This document shows, one piece after another, positions 46,693-58,800 of a stretch of DNA of 64,000 nt. Under the pieces are notes generated by a model, which saw nothing but the letters and a program-made list of their open reading frames with translations, was not told where the DNA came from and did no database searches. The stretch lies in the NCBI RefSeq assembly GCF_000226115.1, contig NC_016458.1, positions 1,674,001-1,738,000 of the forward strand, in the 5' to 3' direction. The first letter of the stretch is position 1. Every line of letters begins with the position of its first letter. The position numbers were made by a program, and so were the translations under genes. Source of the stretch: Thermothielavioides terrestris NRRL 8126. Its lineage: Eukaryota; Ascomycota; Sordariomycetes; Sordariales; Chaetomiaceae.

Positions 46693-49600
46693 TTATAGTC
46701 GGTTAGGATAATAAAGGGGGCTACTATACTCTAGAGCTCTATCGACTAGGCCTTAAGGCAAGAGATAATAGCTAGTAGCTCTTTATTATAGATAGTATAG
46801 TTGTATTTAGTAGGGCTTAGCTTTATAGAGTAGTAGGCTATAGGGTAGAGAACTTTGTCCTCTCCCTACTAAGATAAGTATTTGCTAAACGCTATACTAG
46901 AATAGTCCGCTTTTACGACTGTCTCCCTTTTAGGGTCCTACTAAGCAAGGATTGGCTCTAATATAAACGTAGCTTTAAGCGTATTAAAGGCTTCCTATTC
47001 CTCTTTGCCTTAGCGGAATAGGACGTTCTTATAGGTAAGGTATATTAATAGGGCTACCTTTTTAGAGAAGTTAGGAATAAAGTTGTAATAGAAATTAGTA
47101 AATCCTAGGAAGCTCTATACTCTTTAGACCTTATAGGGCGCCTCCTACTTATAGATAGCTTTAATCTTCTTAGGGTTAGGGCGAATATAGACCTTTGCCT
47201 CTACGATATACTTTAGATATTTAACTTCCTTTACTACAAATATATATTTCTTAAGGTCTAGGTTAAGGCCTACGTCCCTCAGTCTTTGGAGGACCTTATA
47301 TACCTTCTTTATATAGTCTTTTTAGCTCCTACTCAAGTATACTAAGATGTTGTTAAGATATACCGTTATATAGTCTCTTAGCGTTAGACTAAGGGCGTTG
47401 TTAATATATCTCTAGAACGTTGTAGGAATACCTATAAGCCTAAAGGGGTAGACTAGCTACTTAAATAGTCTAAACCTTATATAAAACGTTATAAGGTGTT
47501 TATCCTCTTTAGCTATCTAAATATAGTAGAATATAGCTTTAACGTCTAGCTTTATAAGCTATTTGGCCCTAGCTAGGGACTAAAGAGTCTCCTTAATTAA
47601 AGGGAGTAGGTACTAGTCCTACTTAGTAATCTTGTTTAAGGCTTAGTAGTCTATATAGAACCTCTATCCTCCTCCTAGCTTCTTTATAAGAAGGACTAGG
47701 GCAACTACCAATAAAAAGCTTACTTAGATCTATCCCTTATCTAATAAGTCTATAATCTACTTTCGAATCTCTAGGAGGTAGTCCCTTAGTATATTATATA
47801 AAGGTCTCTATAGGAGCTTAGAAGGTTTTTTATCTAGGCTTGTCTTAAGATAGATATAATAGTTGGCCTCCCTTTAATAAGGGGGTAGGCCGTTTACCTT
47901 CTTTTTATCGAAGAGGTTGACAAAGTTATATAGCTCCTTTAGTAGGGCGATCTTTAGGTCTAGTTCGGTATTAGGCTAGGAGACAGCTACTCCTAGTATA
48001 GTAGTTATCTTATAGATACTAGTGACAAAGAACGTATCTTATACCCCTTTAAACTTCTTCTATTATACTCTATAGGCTATATCTACAAATATTATACCTA
48101 TAACTAGGATAATGTTAGTTTCTTTCTACTATAAGGAGCACTTATATACCTATAGGCCGCTTTATAAATTGATAGTAAGGACCCTATTAGCTAGGTCTAG
48201 TACAATCCTATAGTAGTTTATCTAGAGGAGCTTTAATATAACGTTATAGGCTAGCTCTAGGACTATATAGAATATAGTAGTACTAATCTACCTATCGATG
48301 TCTATTATAATATAGGCAATATATATAATTTTCTTTTTGATTTATACTCCTTTAACTATAATACCTAGGGTATAGGGAGTTAGTAGGCTTATCTACTTAA
48401 TCTCTAACCTTTAATATACTCTTTTACTAATAGCTCTATAGCTTTAGTACCTACTATCTATTTATATATTTATAAAACTAGAGGAGTTTAGAAAAATAGA
48501 GATAAGAAAAGGAGGCTTATCTATTCTCTCTCTAATCTTTATAAACTTGTTCTATAAGCGGTTAAGTCCTTTTAGCCTCTATATAAGACTTTGTATAGGG
48601 GCTACTCTTTTCCCTCCTCCTTTTTAAAGGGGGAGTCCTCCTTTATCTATTTTTTAGCCTTCAACTTATTAATATCGACCTAAGGAGTTAGTCTCTTAGC
48701 TAAGGCGAAAGGACAAGTAGTTACAAAGTAGCCTTAGCGTTTATAACAGATATAGGCTCTAGCCTATTAGCGTGCTATATATACTTCGTTACTTATCTAC
48801 TTCGCCTATAGTACGTTTATACCTTGTTTTCCTCTATTCTACTACTACTTTCCTCTATAACCTTTGTTAGTTCCTCCCTAGGTTAGAGCAATATAAGTTG
48901 TATTGATCCTAGTTATTAGTATATCTCTATCTATATCCTTCTCTACGTCTATATTAGGCCTAGGTCGCTTACCCTAGGACCGTTAGTGTCGTTTCTCTAG
49001 GCAGAGAGCCTTTAGGTCAGTAGTGATCTTATAGTACCTTGCAATAGCTATAGTATAGTTGTTCTATAGGACCCCCTATCCTATTGCGATATACTTTAAC
49101 TTTAAAGAGAAGTATCGTTATAGTCTAATAAGTTGTATCTCGTTGCTCTAATTAAGTCCTCTAGCCTTTAATAGCTTTGCCTTAAAGTAAACAATAAAAG
49201 AGGAGAATAGCTAGTTATCTCTTTAATAGAATATATCTAGCTCTATTAAAGCTATAACCTATTTATAGAGGTCTATATAGACTATCGAGAGATATTTAAG
49301 AAATACTCCTAGGTTATAGTTGTAGCTAGGTCCTCCCAACTTATAGAAGGCTATAACCTTAGCCTAGACCCTTTGGCTAAGGTTCCTCTAAATGAATACC
49401 TACTAGTTGTAGAAGCCCCTAATAAAGTCCTAGTCTACTATTAGGATATACACTATTATAGCCTTCTAGATAGTAAAAAGCTCCTTTTTACTATTGAAGG
49501 GTTGTCTTATAGGAAAGCGCTTCTACTATGTTTAGAGAACTGCTAGAGCTATAGCGTCAGTCGTTGGAGCTAGGGCGTTAGCTACTATAGAGGCGTTTAT

Positions 49601-49829
49601 AGTCTAAGCTATAGTAATCTAGGCTATATAAAGTTCTTTAATAGTTATATTCTAATATACGATCGTCTTCTATAAAAGCTAGAAGTGTTTATAGACCTAA
49701 TCTAGGTCTAGGACCTATAGGACGTCTAGGTTGTTTATAGTAACGTCTAATCCACTTAGTACTAGCGTCGAGATGCCTAACGTGCTACTCTTGTCTATAT
49801 CTAGAAGCAATAGCTACTCTATCTGTATA
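46693..49829 (-). pseudogene. Element B gag, protease, RT and RNase H start (5' half), RIP-mutated
   Basis: Minus strand. The gag region ends with a degenerate zinc knuckle (CY...GYFVTTCPFA) at about 48.7 kb. RT shows PFRLIGIPTTF...YINNAL and the catalytic VYLNNILVYL at about 47333-47365, where the expected DD reads NN (G-to-A on the coding strand). RNase H (YSIKLSPTKYNYTIYNKELL, about 46.75-46.85 kb) runs into LTDYKN, where element A interrupts it. Stops are frequent. Confidence 0.8.
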
Positions 49830-49841
49830 AAGGTAGTTGAA
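49830..49841 (-). promoter_or_regulatory. Element B primer site, self-complementary to its own LTR
   Basis: On the minus strand TTCAACTACCTT starts one base after the 5' LTR and does not begin with TGG. Its exact complement, AAGGTAGTTGAA, lies on the same strand inside the LTR (positions 49892-49903), about 190 nt from the LTR start. This matches the self-priming arrangement of Tf1/sushi-type elements, where the transcript 5' end pairs with the primer site. Confidence 0.75.
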
Positions 49842-49842
49842 C

Positions 49843-50091
49843 TATAACGTACTAGCCTTATAGTGTCTATAGATAAGTGTACGATGTTCTATTCAACTAC
49901 CTTAAGGAAGGAAAAAGGAGAAGTATAGGCTATAGTCCTTATATATAGAGTTTTTTAGGGGCTTGCGAAGTAGGTTTAGACTAACGTTATTCTAGGCGCG
50001 AGACGGGCCTGCTATAGGTCCGTCCTAGGGCTACTACGGATCCTAGGCGCAGCCCTATATACCTAGCCTAGGTATAGCCTAGTCTGTAACA
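49843..50091 (-). repeat. Element B 5' LTR
   Basis: Right copy. On the minus strand it begins TGTTACAGACTAGGC and ends ACGTTATA. It contains the 12-nt segment complementary to the primer site. Confidence 0.9.
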
Positions 50092-50096
50092 ACTAC

Positions 50097-51244
50097 TTAT
50101 ATATATAATATGCTTCTAACGCGAATGCTATAGCCGCTAGGCGCACTATACGCTCAAGGGGAGTAGCTAGAGGCCGACCTTTCTACGCCTCTTCCTCTTC
50201 CTTCTACGCCTCTCACCTACGCCCTAGTTCTTGTAGCTAGCCGCTAGAGGCTCCTTTACTACGTTGTCCTAGCTACTACGCTCCTACTATACATTTATAG
50301 AGCTTTCTACTAATCCTCTATATCTTGCCTTACCTTCTATATTTAGCTTAAGCGCTAGCTAGTACTCCTATAGGCGCCTAGTATACATTAGCTATCCTAT
50401 AAGCCTCTAGGCGTCTCTCCTACTTCTAAATAGTATAAATAGCGTATATCGATCTTAGATATAAGGCCTTCTTATAGTAACTATAGGGTCCCTATAGCGT
50501 ATTGTAAAGTAGGCAATAGTTTTAGATACCTTGCTATAGCGATAAAGTGGTATAGATATATCTAGTACCCCCTTCTAGAATAGGAACTACCTAAGGCTAA
50601 TAGTCCTAGTTCGTACCTATATAAAGAAAGAGCTTTACGCTTTACTAAGATCCTTATACACCTATAGTACTTAGGTAGGGGGTTTTAAGGTATATAGGTC
50701 TGCTGCTTCTCTATAGCGCGCCCTCTCTAGCCTCTTAGCGTCTATATAGTATATCTATAGCTCTCTATATACCTTCTATTCCTCTACTATAGCTATATCT
50801 ACGTTAGCACGAAGCTATAGCTCTTAGGGCCCCTAATCGCTATCCTCGTTGCTCTTGTCCTATACCTCTACTACTACTACTAGGCGGTATATAAGGAGCT
50901 AGCCCTTAGCCTATATTTACCTCTGTTCTATAGGGGACTCCCCTATAGCTAGCCTCGCCACTAGGGTATAGTGTATACGACGCTACTTCTTTAACCTTAA
51001 TACTACCTTTGTATAGATATCGTATAGAAGTTATATAAGCTTAGTTTTTTAGAGCTTCTATTCGGTATATACTGCCTAGCGGTTGAGATATAGGTCGATA
51101 AGGGGTACCTAGGTCTTACTTTCTAGGTTATAGACTAGTATAGCCTTATATATACTAATAACTACCTAGAGGTAGCCCAACTATATTATGCTAAAGCTAT
51201 ATACAATCCTATAGAGGGTCCTTCCAACTAGCGTTAATATATAC
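50097..51244 (-). mobile_element. LINE (Tad1/I-clade-like) C-terminal coding region, RIP-mutated
   Basis: Minus strand. A segment reading YKAILVYNLES followed by PLIDLYLNR near 51.05-51.12 kb matches the conserved stretch after the RT of fungal Tad1-type LINEs (YKATPV...E...PPLDLYLN). Further on, SKAQSSFFI...VRT...FLFQKGVLDIS resembles their C-terminal SLL-ARTG-FLF-V region before the last zinc motif. The region joins the (TAA)8-tailed fragment at 34069 across element B. The 5' part is missing or lies beyond the LTR at 51245. Stops are frequent. Confidence 0.65.
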
Positions 51245-51663
51245 TGAAATGGTGCAAAACCTCTATACCAACCTACCCTACTACACCTAGGATCAGGCGT
51301 ACGAGATAGCTCCTAAAGGAATGTAGTGTCCCTCTAGACAGATAAAGATAGTGCATATCGAGTAGTAGAAAGGATGTCTTCTAAGAGGAAGACATATAGC
51401 TTAGATACGTCTAGTGGGATATAATAGAAAGATAAAAGACAATAAGAATGTAGTTAGAGCTCAATAGCTCGAATGCTTATTGTCTAGATAGAGGTAGAAC
51501 AATAAAAGGAGAGGCTTAATAGCCTTCCTAGAAGAAGGAAGACTACTAACGTAGTGTCAACGAACGTATATTAACAACTACTTGATATCTCGCTTAATTA
51601 TAAAGAAGATAGGCTTAGCTCACTTAAATATATATAATTAGAGGGCTAGATCCCCTAGCAACA
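51245..51663 (-). mobile_element. Probable solo LTR, 419 bp
   Basis: Less AT-rich and less TA-dense than its surroundings. On the minus strand it starts TGTTGCTAGGGG and ends CACCATTTCA, the TG...CA ends of an LTR. The flanking pentamers TATAC and AATAC agree at four of five positions. It cuts into the LINE. No second copy was found in the window, and no coding sequence lies inside. Confidence 0.45.
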
Positions 51664-54600
51664 AATACAATATATTGAAATAAATAGAAAAACTAGGTCC
51701 CTATATCTAAGTAGTCTATTACTTTAATTTATATTTCCTTTTTAAGCTTGCTATACACTTCTATAGGTAAGCTTATACCTTAAAAGCTCCCTAATATACG
51801 CTTTTTATCGTCGCTACTCTTTGAGCTACTCTCTATATATAGCTCTCTCAGCTTACAAAGGTCTAGCTAGCTATAGTAGCTAATTACATTGTCTTTCGTA
51901 CTCCTCTACCTCCTTAATATATACGTTCTATCTTTGCTACTATATTAGATACTTATATTTATAGGCGAAGGTATAGTTGTATAGGTCGTATAGTAGTAGG
52001 CGAAGTAGATGCTTAGGCTTAGTAGATTCCTTATAAAGGCGTTTGCTATAGTGCTATACTAAGGGTGATATATAGCTAGATAACGTAGGCGATCCTCGTA
52101 TTTACAAATGCTTCTATACTAGTGAATAAAGTATCTTAAGATAGTTTAGCCTCTTTATAAGTATATAGATAAACGTCTTCTCTTCCTAGAGGTAGGGATC
52201 GAGTGCTATTATCCTAAGTGCCGTCTATATTAGAGCCCTAAGCTTTTTTAACCTATATATTACTAAGGAGATGCTCCTAGTCGAACTTGTCTATAGGGGC
52301 ATCGACGAGTCTTTAGGTCGTAGTTACCTATATTGTAGTAATTTCTATAATCTTAGCTTTAATATCTAGCTAGGTCGATATATTGTTAAAATCCTTTGTA
52401 AATGTCGCCAATAGCCCTAAAGTAGTTGACTAGCCTTCTAGTCGGAGTAGTAGAACGGCTTTAAGTACTAAAAACGTAGTCTATAATTATCGTCTAAAGT
52501 CGCCTATAGGGTCTTATAGAGGTAGCTCGCTAATTAGCTGTCTATTAGGTGGGAGCTCTATAATTCTATAGTAGTATACCTAGTATACTACCTCTTACTT
52601 TATCTAAAGTATAAGTATTACCTATATAATAGCGATTAGTCTCTTTTTACTCTAGTTAAGGATCTAGGTTTACCTAAATGCCACTGAGTATATAGCTAAG
52701 ATCCTAAGTTCTATATTACTAAAGTGGTTATAGATATATATAGGTAGGTCGTCGAGCCTAGGAATGTCTAGCTTGTTAGGTACAAATATATTGTCGCCCT
52801 AGAGGACTTTAATTACCTTGTCTTCATTATACTCCGAGAGTATAGGCTATATAGGTTCTTAGGTCGGAGACAATAGGTCTAGAGGGAGCTTATATATTTT
52901 GCCTTCGTTCTATTGTAGCGAAGAGATTCCTTTAGCGTAGAGTAGGCAATCCTTAAAGGTACTAAGAGCATTCCTATAAGCTCCTAACTATAAATATAAT
53001 ATACGTCGCTATATAACCTTTTTACTATCTCTCTAATATAGTTGGAACTAAGGTATCTTAAATTATATTAGTCTATCTAGAAGATAGGGCTAGAGCTCTT
53101 AAAGAAAAGCCTATATAAACTCTAGGACAAACTATCTATATTTCTATCTTATACTTTGCTAAGGATAATAAACAATTACCTCCTTATATAGCTACGACTA
53201 AAGGAACTTATAAATAGACTAGAAGGCAATCTAGACCTCTAATAAGATATTAGTGTATATCTCTATACTCTTGAGTATAGAGTCGAAGTAGTAAAGCTAG
53301 CCTATAACTTAGTCGAAGATTATAATAGCCTAATACCTTCTATTGACGAAGCAAAGAAAGACCTAGAAACGACAACAATTGGCAATAACCTTCTAGTTAG
53401 ACTAATAGAACTCCTTTAGTATAGGACTGATATTTGAAATAGGCTATAGGTAGAACTAGAGATAGTCTTTATAAAGACGAAAGAAAAACTATATAACGTC
53501 TAGGATTATCTAGCCCTTTAGCTATTCTTTAGCAAATAGTATACCTTCTATATTGAAAAGTAAAATACCTATATTTATAAAACTGATCTTAAAAAACCGA
53601 TCTATTATATACTTTTCCTCTAGCTAGTCTAGGAATAGGTAGCTTATAATCTTAGGGTTTACATTAAGCTAAAGGCTTTAAATCTAGTTAAGTCGCTAGG
53701 TGATTATATTTTATAGATACTTCTTTAGAGTCTATAGAAATAGAAAAAGCTTAGGACTAGTCTCCCTAGGGTAACTTAATATCTTTAAGTCTAGCTCTTA
53801 CCCTATAAGGGAGGTATAATGCTTTACTTAATCGCTATCTTTTATAGGCCTTTGCGAACCTAGTAGTATATAAAACTTAAGCTTTCTAAGTAGCTACTTC
53901 TATCCTAGGGCAACAGTTATATTGGCCTAAGATTATATAGGCTCTACGAAATTGAGGATCCTACAACGACCTATAGCGATACTTATAATAGTATATAAAA
54001 ATTTAGCTCGATAGAAAAGTCGCTTTTTAAACAGAAAGATCTAAACTAATTAAAGCGATTATAAGAAAATCTAAGATATAGTAGGTAAAGCGAAAAAAAT
54101 AGTTAATTATAAGAGAGCTAGTAGAAGGATTAAGAAAAGGGGTAGATAAGCCTTTAAAGGTAGAAGGGCTACTTAGCTCTTTTCTAATCTAGGCGAAAGA
54201 AAATAGATAAGGCCTATAGCGCCTATTAATTGGCTAGAGATAGGCTAGAAAAGAGTGTTCACCTTCTAAATTCTTAAGGCCTTCCTCTCTTCTTTACTAT
54301 CTTAGAACTATTTCCTTCCTTTAACCTTTTTACTACTTTATTCTAATGCCCTCGTCTCTCTAGGTAGATTAGGTTCTTAGTAGTTGGGTCTTCTACTTCC
54401 CTTTCAAATTTGTATATAGCTCTTATATACAAATTTATAACCTAAAAACTAAGATATTAAACAACTGGTATATCTACGATATCTTATAGGAAATTACCGA
54501 TAAAGTAGACGACTAAAAGCTATTATTATATAGGATTATATACCGTTAAATTGATCTTTCGCTAGTACTAAAAACGAACATTTTTACAACTTAGAAGTAC

Positions 54601-55839
54601 ATTTAAGTAGTCTAGAGTAAGATAAGGGATCTACTAATACTAAAAGATAAATGCTATACTAACGAGTATACTATAATCTTAGTCGAATATAAGGCTATCT
54701 ATAGTATAATTAAGATCTTCTAATTAAATATCAAACTACTATACGTCTAGTAGGTCCTACTAAGTAGCTAGTAAGATTAGTGTAAAATATAGCAATCGGT
54801 TTATATCAACGATAGACTAGTTAATATAATTAAATAGTACTATAATACCTTAGTCCTTTATCCAATGTATATAGAGCACTACAATAGTAGACCGCTTAGG
54901 TATTAGATATACTATCTTACTATATACCTAAACTAAGCTTCGGCTTTCTTAATCTAGGTATAGGGTTGTAAGTAAGTACTATACTTCTCTTTTATATTTA
55001 CCCTCTAAGTAGAGGAAGATTAATATTCTTATAGTAATAAAGTTCTTTACTAAAGCTATAAACTATTATACTAGCGTTCGACAACTTCTTTTAGTAAAGA
55101 TAGGGATGTCTATATAACCTAGCCCTTTAATAGCTACGCTTCTTTTACTCCTCTCTTTACTAATAAGTATACCAACTATATCTAGTTAGAGAAGGAATGT
55201 ACCTAAACTTATATCTATAGGAATAATTAGAAGTACCTAGCTTAGAACTTAATTTTATAGGGCTATTTCTTATATAATTAAAGGAATGATCCTAGGTTAA
55301 AGCTATACTTAGAAGAAGTAAGCTAAAAGTAGTTTATCTCGTTAAAGGATACTATTAAAGAGTAGATAATATAGTACTAGGTCAACTATAAAAGCTTACG
55401 CTACTAAGGGATGGAGATAATAGATAGGGATAGGTAGGGGGGTAGGATATAGTCTAGGAGCTTAGCCTATAGATAGCAAATTAAGAGATTATATACTCTA
55501 ATTATAGATTTTTCTTAGCTTTAACTTTAGCTCTAAGAAACTTAGTCCTATACAATAGAAACTATCTATCTAAAGGATAAAAGTAAAAAGAAAAAGGTAT
55601 AAATAACTATAAGGCCTCTAAAAGCAAAGTCACCCCCTAGGAAGAAAACTTAGGTATTAGTAAAAAAGAATAAGGTCTTAAAGGCTAAAAACGAGTAAAG
55701 GATAGTAGATAGACAAAGACTAAGTGAGATATAGCTAATAGAGATATTACTAGCGAATAGGAGGCTAATATAATAATAGGTATTAGAAAGGAAATATAGC
55801 TAAATGCTAGTAAAACCATTGGAGGTAGTAGCTTTTACG
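51664..55839. other. Unclassified RIP-mutated repeat DNA
   Basis: AT-rich sequence in which no retroelement domain could be recognised on either strand. A plus-strand frame at about 53.17-53.85 kb is protein-like (EYRVEVVKLAYNLVEDYNSL, then TKEKLYNV and KLKALNLVKSLGDY) with about 7 percent stops including one TGA; it could be a coiled-coil protein relic. A second plus-strand frame from 54.4 to 55.9 kb has a near-random stop density. Confidence 0.35.
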
Positions 55840-58800
55840 CCCTTCCCCCCTTTTAGAACGTATATCCTTGTATATCTAGAGGGCTAGTATTAAAAACTAG
55901 GTAGTTTTCTATAGAGGATTTCAATAATAAGCTTCTAACAAGGTTACTCCTTTCTTACCCCCTTTATAGTTGAGCGAGTCTAGCTAGCCTAAGGCGCTAT
56001 AGTACAACTAGAGATTTCTTCCTTAAGGACCTCCTCCTCAACTATAATCGTAGTGTCCTTTATACCGTCCTTTCTTAGTAACCTATTACTATTGTAAGCA
56101 GTTGTTCTATAGATCTCGCTATAATCACTTAGGCTATAGACGTTGTTGCGACCTAGAACTACGACGCTGTTGTAGAGAAGCCTATTTAAGTGATTAACGT
56201 AGCTCCCTAGGCCAATGAAAATATAGGCGTAGTCCTCTTCTACCTAGTTGAGGCTAGTGCTATCGGCAACGCTATATTCTTCTTCACTATCGTTGATAGG
56301 TATCGAGTAAAATACATTTAAAAATCTTGCTCCCTGTAGCTATAGCCTTCGTCAACCTCGTCGTAGTGCCTACCGTTATAGCGCTCCTCTTCGCAATAGA
56401 ACAGGGCTAGCCTATCTACTTCTAGCTAGACGTTATCTAGCTTAAAGAATTTCTTTATATAGTTTAGAGGATATAGCGTCTAGATAGGTATATTGTCTAG
56501 AGTCTCTAGGAAGTAAGTATCTTAGTCTTTGATTATCTAAATATAGAATAGGCTAAACCAACGATATTCTAGCTTTTAAACTAAGTTTATATCTAGTTAG
56601 CGTACATTGTTATAAACAAGAACGAGATTACCGATAGATATAACTGTATTTTTAAAGCGAAATTTACGTTTATAAGCTTTATTATAGCGTTTAGCTATCT
56701 TTTTATAGGCTATAGTAACCCGTTCGATAATAATCTTATAATTATACTCTATTTCCTAGAGGATATAGGTATAGAGGGCAATGAGCTTTATATAGACCTT
56801 TATAAGATCTTCTTCCTTTAACTAGGTATAGACAGAGTCCTAGGTAAGAATTTACTATATAGGAATATCAAACTCGACTAGACTAATAGGCTTATAATTA
56901 TAGATAAGAAAGAAAGGAGATATTCTATAAAAGCCTTTAACGATTATATAATCTATATATAAGATATATAGAAGGAGCTCCCTCTACCTCTTTCCTATAT
57001 TATTAGTCATCTTTATAAATAAGGTAGTAATTAGGATATAGCTAGCCTTATTTATACCGTTTATATATAAATTGTATAGCGAGATAATGACTCTCTTAAT
57101 ACCTAGTTTACAAAGGATCTCCTTGACTTCACCTTTGAACTTAGAGCCTTCGTCGACAACTATAACTATAGGGTAACCCTAGCGACAAAGGATATACTAT
57201 AAGATAAAGGACTTAACGGATTTAGAAGACTTATTTAGTAGGATCTTAGCTTTAACGTATCCTATAAGATCGTTATAAGCTTCGACAAGGAAATACTTCT
57301 TCTCCCTATAGCTAGACGGTATATATTAGATATCGAAGTGCTATTTAGTAAAAGGAAAAGGTAGAAGCGCTATCTAACCTATCGCTTCCTTAAACCTCTA
57401 GGTATTATACGCTTAATATAGGGTATAAGCCTAAATCTAGTTTACTATATCTTCGTATATATTACACTAATAGTAGTAGTTCGTTATTTATTAGTATATT
57501 AGCTCCTTCCTATAATAGCCAACCTTATTATAATACTAGTTGAAGATTAAACGCCTCTCTTTAAGGGTATTAACAACGTGCCTATAATACTATATATAAT
57601 TTATACTTTAGAAGAAAAGGTGACGATCTTCGACAAAGTACTTTAACACTTTCCTTTTAAGTTAACGTTGCTTCTAGTATAGACTATAGCTAGGTAGAGC
57701 TTCTATCGTCGATAGGAAGTAAGCAATATCCTAGGAACATTAAAAGTAACTATTCTAAAGGTAGATAGGTTCTAGCTTCCCCTTTAGATATAAAGTCTCT
57801 TTGCCTATATAGTTGATAAAGATCTAAACGTCGACCTAGTCGTCGATATCCTCTTCCAACTCCTTCTTTATATAGTTAAAGGGCCTAGGCGGCTTATAGG
57901 ACAATACGTTAGCTACAACGTTTTTAAAACTTAGGATATACTTAACTTCGAAGTCGAATAGATAGATCTAGGTAATCTAGTATATTATCAGAGTACCTAG
58001 AACATTGCTTATAATACTATTAAGCTAATAGACTAGAACTAGAGTATTAGTCTCTATAGTAAAATATATACTAAAGAGGTAGTAGCGAAAACGCTTTAGA
58101 AGGAAGAGTAGCCCCTTTAGCTCCTTCTTTATAGTATTATACTACTTCTCTACCTCTGACTAAATGCTGCTCTTAAACCTATATAGGTGTCTCTTATTAT
58201 TAGGACCGACCTACTCGAATATATCTCCTTAGCTAAGGATACTAGCATTGTAAACTAGGAAGATTATACTATACTATAGATTGCTATAGATAAATATTAT
58301 AAGGACTAGCGTAGTAGTGATTTTCTCCTTTAGCTCGTCTATCGCCTTCTACTTAGTAGGCCCCTAAGTCCATTTAGTGTCCTTCTTTATTAGAGTGTAA
58401 AGAGGAATTGCGATAATCGTAAAGCCTTTAATCTAGATCTAGTAGTATCCGACTATTCTAACGAAGGTATATACCTCTTTAATATTAGAATAGGTCTTCT
58501 ACTTTCTTATTTTAATTACCTTTGCTTCCTTAGAAAGGCGTTTATTAAGTATATAAAGATAACTAAGTAGGACTACTTTCGGCTACACTTATTTCGACTT
58601 TACTATAGCGATAGTTATACCTATTAGCTCTATATTTAATAATACTATATCGATGTTTTTAAGATATTTAACAACAAATTTACAACGTCCCCCTCTATCT
58701 AGATAGCTATTATAATTAGATCAAGGATCTTTCACTATAATATTATCTAAGTAGACTTGATAAATATCTAGGATAAAATTATTAAAGATCATTATTATAG

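Larger units (their letters stand above)
34303..50091 (-). mobile_element. Gypsy-type LTR retrotransposon B, interrupted by element A
   Basis: The two 249-bp LTRs (34303-34551 and 49843-50091) are clearly homologous and differ mainly by C/T and G/A. An exact 5-bp duplication ACTAC flanks it at 34298-34302 and 50092-50096. On the minus strand the order is 5' LTR, primer site, gag with zinc knuckle (about 48.7 kb), RT (about 47.0-48.0 kb), RNase H, integrase, chromodomain (about 36.7-36.9 kb), a non-pol region, polypurine tract and 3' LTR. Removing element A and its duplication leaves about 7.55 kb, long for a Tf1/sushi-type chromovirus. Every coding domain carries multiple stops, so B is dead. 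It is inserted in the LINE. Confidence 0.9.

Noticed and set aside
55840..55854. Definite polypurine tract and 3' LTR of element D
   Set aside because: The G-rich run suits a polypurine tract, but no matching LTR pair was found and the opposite strand can be read through it, so it is kept only as a possibility.
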